From Actinomycetota bacterium (GTDB taxonomy: Bacteria > Actinomycetota > Actinomycetes > S36-B12 > UBA10799): a stretch of DNA of 17,605 bases. Position numbers and translations under genes: made by a program. A model generated the notes under the pieces. The model did not search any database, was not told the DNA's origin, and worked only from the letters and a program-made list of their open reading frames with translations. Each line of letters opens with the position of its first letter. Position 1 is the first letter of the stretch. Of the stretch, positions 13,256 through 17,605 are shown piece after piece. The stretch is from contig JAUPKM010000156.1 of the NCBI GenBank assembly GCA_030837445.1, positions 1 to 17,605 on the forward strand, written 5' to 3'.

Positions 13256-14032
13256 GTGGCTTCGGTATCGCCTGCCATCTCCGTGATGATGCCCGTGCGG
13301 GATCGTGCTGATTTGTTGACCGTCGCAGTTGAAAGCGTGTTGGCTCAATCCGAGCGGGACTTCGAGCTGTTGATCCTGGACGACGGATCGACCGACGACA
13401 CTTGGCAGGTTGCCTCCCGGTTGGCGGCCGAGGACGACCGGATCGTGCTACTGCGGAACGAGAGATCCGCCGGGATCCCGGCGGCTCGCAATCGCATCCT
13501 GGATGCTGCCCGCGGAGAGTTCGTCGTCATCTGTGACAGCGACGACGTCTCGTGCCCCACCAGATTCTCAGCGCAACGTGCACGACTCGAACGGGACCCG
13601 TCGCTCGTCGGGGTCGGCACCCGGTTCACCACCTTCCGTGGTGCTGATCCGGAATCCGGATCGGAACCGGGGTGGCACTGGGGTCTGCGCGACGGCCGTG
13701 AGCCATTCCTGTTCGGCAGCGGGATGTTCCGCACCTCGGCAATCCGGGCGGTCGGCGGATTCGACGTCAGGTACGCGCTCGCCGAGGACGTGAACCTGGC
13801 ATACCGACTGGCCGGCGCTGGTGGTCGCTTTGCGATCATCGACGAGGTGCTACTCCACTACCGGCTCCACCCGGGCGGAATCACGAGCCAGGACGTCGCA
13901 AACCGTGAGAGAACGCTGCTGCGGGCGCAACTCGCCGGGCTCCGGGTACTGCACGGCAGATTCTCGCCGCGCGGCTATGCCGTACTGGTGCAGACCACCC
14001 TGCGGCTGGGTCGCGCTGTTCTTCGGAACTGA
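13256..14032 (+). CDS. Glycosyltransferase family 2
   Basis: This 258-residue cytoplasmic enzyme has a GT-A fold. It opens with ISVMMPVRD (8-16), continues with LLILDDGSTDDT (Asp42-Asp43 for the nucleotide) and GIPAARNRIL, and has the metal-binding DSD at 94-96 followed by Asp97. The acceptor side includes GGFDxRYALAEDVNLAYRLA, where the Glu-Asp pair is the usual catalytic-base region. It should add one sugar to the lipid-linked chain begun by the upstream transferase. GTG 13256 lies 2 bp after the stop of that gene and gives a start just before the first strand; earlier in-frame starts overlap the upstream gene and are rejected. Donor and acceptor are not predictable. It converges with the following GT4 gene with only 24 bp between stops. 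Confidence 0.9.
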   Translation: MASVSPAISVMMPVRDRADLLTVAVESVLAQSERDFELLILDDGSTDDTWQVASRLAAEDDRIVLLRNERSAGIPAARNRILDAARGEFVVICDSDDVSCPTRFSAQRARLERDPSLVGVGTRFTTFRGADPESGSEPGWHWGLRDGREPFLFGSGMFRTSAIRAVGGFDVRYALAEDVNLAYRLAGAGGRFAIIDEVLLHYRLHPGGITSQDVANRERTLLRAQLAGLRVLHGRFSPRGYAVLVQTTLRLGRAVLRN

Positions 14033-14056
14033 GAGTGCCACCAGCGTCCTGCTGCG

Positions 14057-15469
14057 TCAGCCGCCATCCTTGTGGATTGCCCGCCGGAAGCCGGATGCGA
14101 GCGAACCCAGACCCTGTTCCTGCACTCGCAGCCGGGAAAGCAAGAGTGCGTAGCGGGCCGCGTCGAGCCTGCTCGGGCGAGGCGCGGAGGTGGTTCTCGT
14201 TCTGCTGGAGGCTCCTTGTTGGGCGACGATCCGTGCCAGCGGCTCGGTGACTCGAGACCAGCGATAGTCGTCGGCCATGGACGTCGCCGACGCGCTCATT
14301 CTCGCGAGTCTGCCGGGATCCAGTGCCACGGAACGCAGGGATCGCGCCCAGGCTGCGCTGTCCCCCTCGGCCACCGGCTCGGCCACCGGCTCGGCGGCGC
14401 CGGCCGCGATCATCGCCTCCGCAAGTTCTCCGCCAGGGGTGGTGAAGGTGGGCAATCCACACCACAGGTGGTCCAGGAACCGGGTGCGGAAGCTGAACCG
14501 GGTCTCCACCGTGTCGAAATGGCTGCTGACTGCCGCATCAGCGTCGAGCAGGTAGCGATGGCGCTCGGCGTAGGGGACCCAGCCTTCGAGCAGCACCACC
14601 CCGCCGCCGGGGGCGAGTAAGCCGAGCTCGCCGGACCTCTGCCGCAGGTCGCGGGATGCGGCCTGTTCCTCCCAGGACGGATCGGGGTGCCGCATACCCA
14701 TCACGACCAGGTGCAGGTTGGGGTCGTCGACGCGTGCCTGGGCCAACCCCTCCAGCACCGACAGTGGGTCAAACCAATTCCACAATCCGCCAGTCCACAG
14801 AAGGGCCGTCGCATCCGCTGGGACGAGTGCGCCGTGGATCGGCCCTGGCCCGGACAGCGGCGGCGGAGGTGAGTCCGACACGCCGAACGGAACGATGCCG
14901 ATCAGCTGCTCGGTCTGAGGATCCCGCCGGATCAGCGAAAGATCGAGCCGCCCGGCCTCGCCCAGCGCGCCGAGCCAGAGATCGCGTTGCCGGTCCGAGG
15001 CGCAGATGAAGGCGTCGCCCAACTGCAGGGCGGTGGAGTATTCGAGGCGGTTCGCCTCCAGCCGCTGCGCCCGCACCTGCGGGTCGCCGGTCTCCGCGCC
15101 CAGATGGGCGATGGTCTCCACGAAGGTGGGCACGTAAAGGTCATAGATGACTCGTGCGTCGCTGCGGTAAAGACCCCAACCGACATCCACTCGTTGCGGT
15201 TGGGTCACCACCACGTCCTTGCCCCGCGCCAACTCCCGGAAGCCCCGTGCGCTCGGTTTGCCAAAGGTGACCAGCGATATCCCCGGCAGCAGATCGGCGA
15301 GCCCGGGTTGGGCGGCGGATACCGCAAGCGTCACGGTCGCGCCGCGATCGTCGAGCTGCTGGGCGAGGTTGAGGGCGCGAATTGCGGGGCCGGCCATCCG
15401 CTCGGCGATCTGCTCGCTGGAGATGACCAGCACGCGGAGTCCGGTGAGGTCGTGGACCACTGGTGCCAT
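14057..15469 (-). CDS. Glycosyltransferase family 4-like (GT-B) enzyme
   Basis: This 470-residue protein begins MAPVVHDLTGLRVLVISS. The N-terminal Rossmann half has AGPAIRALNLAQQL, the acceptor-side loop common in this subgroup. The middle has LLWTGGLWNWFDPLSVLEGL, marking the start of the C-terminal domain. FSFRTRFLDHLWCGLPTF plus GGELAE take the place of the usual E-x7-E nucleotide-sugar site. I know this subgroup from actinobacterial and rhamnan-type polysaccharide clusters. ATG 15469 has AGGA nine nt upstream; GTG 15487 would add six residues without a ribosome site. The gene contains a small in-frame tandem repeat giving AEPVAEPVAE. It reads against the rest of the cluster and is divergent from the RmlC gene over 110 bp. 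Confidence 0.87.
   Translation of the reverse strand: MAPVVHDLTGLRVLVISSEQIAERMAGPAIRALNLAQQLDDRGATVTLAVSAAQPGLADLLPGISLVTFGKPSARGFRELARGKDVVVTQPQRVDVGWGLYRSDARVIYDLYVPTFVETIAHLGAETGDPQVRAQRLEANRLEYSTALQLGDAFICASDRQRDLWLGALGEAGRLDLSLIRRDPQTEQLIGIVPFGVSDSPPPPLSGPGPIHGALVPADATALLWTGGLWNWFDPLSVLEGLAQARVDDPNLHLVVMGMRHPDPSWEEQAASRDLRQRSGELGLLAPGGGVVLLEGWVPYAERHRYLLDADAAVSSHFDTVETRFSFRTRFLDHLWCGLPTFTTPGGELAEAMIAAGAAEPVAEPVAEGDSAAWARSLRSVALDPGRLARMSASATSMADDYRWSRVTEPLARIVAQQGASSRTRTTSAPRPSRLDAARYALLLSRLRVQEQGLGSLASGFRRAIHKDGG
14367..14394. repeat. Short in-frame tandem repeat (12 bp x 2) in the GT4 gene
   Basis: TCGGCCACCGGC occurs twice head to tail (14367-14378, 14379-14390) followed by another TCGG. 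On the coding (minus) strand it encodes a repeated four-residue unit (PVAE) in a loop between the nucleotide-sugar site and the C-terminal helices. Unit length is a multiple of three, so gain or loss keeps the frame. Confidence 0.7.
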
Positions 15470-15501
15470 CGGCCGCCGTCCTATCACTGGTCGGGGTGGA
15501 T

Positions 15502-15513
15502 TTGCCCGGGCAA
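15502..15513. promoter_or_regulatory. 12-bp perfect palindrome between the GT4 and RmlC genes
   Basis: TTGCCCGGGCAA is a perfect palindrome in the 110-bp divergent space, 33 bp from the GT4 start and 66 bp from the RmlC start. It could be an operator for either gene. No regulator is encoded nearby in the window. Confidence 0.35.
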
Positions 15514-15546
15514 GTGTTCAGTACCCCAGCGGATATGCGTTCTCAG

Positions 15547-15567
15547 ACCCCAGCGTAATCGTGGGGT
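15547..15567. promoter_or_regulatory. Inverted repeat ACCCCA-N9-TGGGGT overlapping the RmlC promoter
   Basis: ACCCCA (15547-15552) and TGGGGT (15562-15567) are inverted arms; the last T is the first base of the TAGCGT -10 box. The left half, ACCCCAGCG, is also present once more as a direct copy at 15523-15531, 24 bp upstream. The arrangement resembles repressor half-sites covering a promoter, but this is inference from position. Confidence 0.35.
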
Positions 15568-15572
15568 AGCGT
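15567..15572 (+). promoter_or_regulatory. Leaderless-type -10 box for the RmlC gene (TAGCGT)
   Basis: TAGCGT lies seven nt before ATG 15580, in GGGTAGCGTT, nearly the same sequence as before the acylase gene. A GAGG at 15574-15577 is only 2 nt from the ATG, too near for normal use as a ribosome site, which favours leaderless translation. Confidence 0.5.
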
Positions 15573-15579
15573 TGAGGTC

Positions 15580-16179
15580 ATGGAGGTAGTGGAGCTTGGA
15601 ATTGCGGGCGCCTGGGTCGTGACCCCGCGTCAACATGGTGACGGGCGAGGTCTGTTCCTGGAATGGTTCAAAGACTCGGCTTTCAGGGAGGCCACCGGCC
15701 ATTCCCTGAATCTGGCGCAGGCCAACTGTTCCGTCAGCGCGGCCGGGACAGTCCGCGGGATCCATTTCGCCGATGTTCCACCGGGGCAGGCCAAGTACGT
15801 GACGTGTCTGACAGGGGCAGTCCTCGACGTGGTGGTGGACATTCGAGTGGGGTCGCCCACGTTCGGTCGGTGGGAGGCAGTTCGCCTTGATACGGCCGAT
15901 CGTCGAGCGGTCTACCTGTCCGAGGGCCTCGGACACGGTTTCGCCGCCTTGGAGGACGGATCTACGGTGGCCTACCTGTGCAGCGAGGAGTACAACCCGG
16001 AGAAGGAGCGGGAGCTCTACCCCTACGACGCCGAGATCGGCGTTGACTGGGGTTTCTCCCTCGGTGAATGCTCCCTGTCAGCCAAGGATGATGCCGCTCC
16101 GACGCTGGCCGAGGCTGCCGCCGCTGGCATCCTGCCCGACTATGAGGTCTGTCGAAGTTTTCGCGCAGGTCTGAAGTAG
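15580..16179 (+). CDS. rmlC: dTDP-4-dehydrorhamnose 3,5-epimerase
   Basis: This 199-residue cupin epimerase acts third in dTDP-L-rhamnose synthesis, inverting C3 and C5 of dTDP-4-keto-6-deoxyglucose. Visible landmarks are DGRGLFLEWF (21-30) near the nucleotide site, LAQANCSVSAAGTVRGIHF with the catalytic-base His62, the substrate-contact Lys72 in GQAKYV, VVDIRVGSPTFG, GLGHGFAAL with His119 and AYLCSEEYNP with Tyr132 in the proton-donor region. Length is normal for RmlC. RmlA, RmlB and RmlD are not in the window, so the rest of the pathway must be encoded elsewhere; other dTDP-deoxyhexose epimerases share this fold, so the exact product is likely but not proven. A leaderless-type promoter box precedes it, and UDP-xylose synthase follows 46 bp later. 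Confidence 0.9.
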   Translation: MEVVELGIAGAWVVTPRQHGDGRGLFLEWFKDSAFREATGHSLNLAQANCSVSAAGTVRGIHFADVPPGQAKYVTCLTGAVLDVVVDIRVGSPTFGRWEAVRLDTADRRAVYLSEGLGHGFAALEDGSTVAYLCSEEYNPEKERELYPYDAEIGVDWGFSLGECSLSAKDDAAPTLAEAAAAGILPDYEVCRSFRAGLK

Positions 16180-16212
16180 TTCGCGCCCCGGACGTCGTAG
16201 CCCCGCCGCCGG

Positions 16213-16218
16213 TAGCAT
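16213..16218 (+). promoter_or_regulatory. Possible leaderless -10 box for the UDP-xylose synthase gene (TAGCAT)
   Basis: TAGCAT (TAnnnT) ends seven nt before ATG 16226, the same spacing as at the RmlC gene. If used, the earlier in-frame ATG 16217 lies inside the promoter and cannot be the start on this transcript. Read-through from RmlC is also possible. Confidence 0.35.
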
Positions 16219-16225
16219 GGCGGCT

Positions 16226-17167
16226 ATGGGATATCGCCGGGTACTAGTCGCCGGCGGTGCCGGTTTCATCGGAAGCCACCTCTGCGACCGACTGCTTGCC
16301 GATGGCGCTGAGGTGCTGTGCGTCGACAACTTCTACTCCTCCACCCGCAGCAATATCCACCACCTGCTCGGTAACCCGAGGTTCGAACTGCTGCGACACG
16401 ACATCACCTTCCCGCTGTACGTGGAAGTCGACGAGATCTACAACCTGGCCTGTCCGGCTTCGCCGGTGTTCTACCAGCGGGATCCGGTGCAGACGACCAA
16501 GACCTCTGTCATCGGGTCGATCAACCTGCTCGGTTTGGCAAAGCGGACCGGAGCCACGATTCTGTTGGCCTCGACGTCCGAGGTGTATGGCGATCCAGCT
16601 GTTCATCCGCAGACTGAGGACTACTGGGGAAACGTCAACCCGATCGGTCCGCGGTCCTGCTACGACGAAGGTAAGCGTTGCGCCGAGACGTTGTTCTTCG
16701 ACTACCGCAGACAACACGACATGCCGATCAAGGTCGTCCGGATCTTCAATACCTACGGGCCCCGGATGCAGCCCGATGATGGCCGGGTGGTCAGCAACTT
16801 CGTGGTGCAGGCGCTCAACGGGAACCAGTTGACCGTTTACGGCGACGGTGACCAGACACGTTCCTTCTGCTTCGTGGACGATCTGATCGACGGACTGATG
16901 GCGATGATGAGAACCCCGCGGGCCGTGACCGGCCCGATCAACTTGGGTAATCCGAGCGAGATCTCGGTGGGCTATTTGGCCGAACAGGTGATGTCGATGG
17001 TCGGCTCGACGGCTGGCGTGATCTATGAGGATCTGCCTACTGACGACCCGCGGCAACGACGACCCGACATCTCGCAGGCACAGGAAGTGCTCGGCTGGCG
17101 GCCGACAGTTCCGCTGGCCGACGGCTTGGCCAGGACTGTGGCCTGGTTCCGAGACAACCAGGCGTGA
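16226..17167 (+). CDS. UDP-glucuronate decarboxylase (UDP-xylose synthase)
   Basis: This 313-residue short-chain dehydrogenase/reductase uses bound NAD to convert UDP-glucuronate to UDP-xylose. It has GGAGFIG (10-16) for NAD, the family-specific YNLACPASP-YQRDPVQTTKTS (72-94), STSEVYGDP with Glu119, Tyr146-x3-Lys150 as the catalytic pair, and RIFNTYGPRM followed by DGRVVSNF. The length and the ACPASP/PVQTxKT block separate it from dTDP-glucose dehydratase and UDP-glucose epimerase. It would supply a pentose donor for the polysaccharide made by this cluster. ATG 16226 is preferred because a TAGCAT box sits seven nt before it; ATG 16217 adds three residues. The next glycosyltransferase begins 10 bp after its stop and may use the xylose or follow it in the chain. 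Confidence 0.92.
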   Translation: MGYRRVLVAGGAGFIGSHLCDRLLADGAEVLCVDNFYSSTRSNIHHLLGNPRFELLRHDITFPLYVEVDEIYNLACPASPVFYQRDPVQTTKTSVIGSINLLGLAKRTGATILLASTSEVYGDPAVHPQTEDYWGNVNPIGPRSCYDEGKRCAETLFFDYRRQHDMPIKVVRIFNTYGPRMQPDDGRVVSNFVVQALNGNQLTVYGDGDQTRSFCFVDDLIDGLMAMMRTPRAVTGPINLGNPSEISVGYLAEQVMSMVGSTAGVIYEDLPTDDPRQRRPDISQAQEVLGWRPTVPLADGLARTVAWFRDNQA

Positions 17168-17177
17168 TGTTCTCAGG

Positions 17178-17605
17178 ATGAGGATCGCGCTGATTCACAG
17201 CTTCTATGCCGGCGACTCGTCCAGCGGCGAAAACGTGGTCGTCTCGTCGCAGCTGGAGGCACTGTCGAGGGCGGGGCACGATGTGCTCCTGCTGGGTCGG
17301 CACACAGATCGGGAGAGCAGCCGACGGCTCTATCCGATCCGGGCCGCCTTCCAGACGGCCACCGGTGCAGGGCCGGATCCGACCCTGCGGCTGGCGCGGT
17401 TCGACCCGCAGGTTGTCCACATCCACAACACAGTGCCGAATATTGGCACGGGTTGGTTGACGGCCTGGCCCACTCCGGTTGTGCATACGCTGCACAACTT
17501 TCGACCGATCTGTGCCAATGGGTTGCTGTTTCGCGACGGTCGCGTCTGTACCGACTGCCCCGAAGGGAAGCCTTGGTCCGCGATTGAACACGCCTGCTAC
17601 CGGGA
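17178..17605 (+). CDS. Glycosyltransferase family 4, N-terminal part (3' truncated by the window)
   Basis: The frame starts at ATG 17178 (MRIALIHSFY) and is still open at the right edge, 142 codons in. The N-terminal Rossmann domain of a GT-B enzyme is visible: SSGENVVVSSQLEAL (15-29) as the acceptor-side loop, AGHDVLLLG, a VHIHN strand end (80-84) and HTLHNFRPIC (103-112) followed by NGLLFRDGRVCTDC. This Cys-containing block is frequent in GT4 enzymes of polysaccharide clusters. The C-terminal nucleotide-sugar domain is missing here, so donor class cannot be inferred. It follows UDP-xylose synthase by 10 bp on the same strand and is surely in its operon. Confidence 0.88.
   Translation, partial: MRIALIHSFYAGDSSSGENVVVSSQLEALSRAGHDVLLLGRHTDRESSRRLYPIRAAFQTATGAGPDPTLRLARFDPQVVHIHNTVPNIGTGWLTAWPTPVVHTLHNFRPICANGLLFRDGRVCTDCPEGKPWSAIEHACYR

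Noticed and set aside
14033..14056. Hairpin CAGC-N5-GCTG between convergent glycosyltransferase stops
   Set aside because: Only four base pairs, which is expected by chance in GC-rich DNA.
1..17605. CRISPR array, insertion sequence, integrase, toxin-antitoxin or phage-defence system
   Set aside because: No regularly spaced repeats, terminal inverted repeats with a transposase, or recognisable defence or toxin domains were seen in any frame.

Overview
The window is GC-rich, densely coded DNA from an actinobacterium (Actinomycetota); the genus cannot be read from the sequence. The evidence is the strong G/C bias at third codon positions, GTG and TTG starts, an actinobacterial-type RNase J C-terminus, a homologue of the mycobacterial haem-degrading enzyme MhuD, and repeated TAnnnT boxes 6-7 nt before start codons, the hallmark of leaderless transcription in this phylum. 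I find no tRNA, rRNA, insertion sequence, CRISPR array or phage gene, and no gene-free stretch above about 300 bp.

Left part (1-2336, mostly + strand): the tail of RNase J; an overlapping pair encoding a Tat-type molybdopterin oxidoreductase and a four-His b-type cytochrome, which together look like a periplasmic redox enzyme with its membrane electron partner; and a six-helix TMEM175-type channel protein. On the - strand (2396-3925) are a MhuD-like haem monooxygenase and a saccharopine-dehydrogenase-like NAD(P)-binding enzyme.

Middle (3993-10425): a small conserved-looking protein ending in PPHHG converges on a SAF/CpaB-like membrane protein, the two TAG stops sharing CTAG. Upstream of the latter is an FmdB-type zinc-ribbon protein whose start lies in a 27-bp inverted repeat facing an ABC exporter (ATPase with a long Pro-rich tail, then a permease). 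A penicillin-acylase-family Ntn hydrolase with an intact catalytic set follows.

Right part (10464-17605): a surface or exopolysaccharide cluster. It holds an O-antigen-ligase/polymerase-type membrane protein, a polyprenyl-phosphate sugar-1-phosphate transferase (chain initiation), a GT2 and two GT4-type glycosyltransferases, RmlC (dTDP-rhamnose branch) and UDP-xylose synthase. The gene set suggests a lipid-linked glycan containing rhamnose-type and pentose sugars, assembled on undecaprenyl phosphate, exported and polymerised or ligated. The cluster runs off the right edge.

I see no strong evidence for a wholly new system. The most unusual observations are regulatory: a set of near-identical leaderless promoter boxes, a 7-codon leaderless mini-ORF whose stop overlaps the TTG start of the initiating sugar transferase (TTGA), a nested stem-loop right after the ligase stop codon, and palindromes in three divergent intergenic regions.
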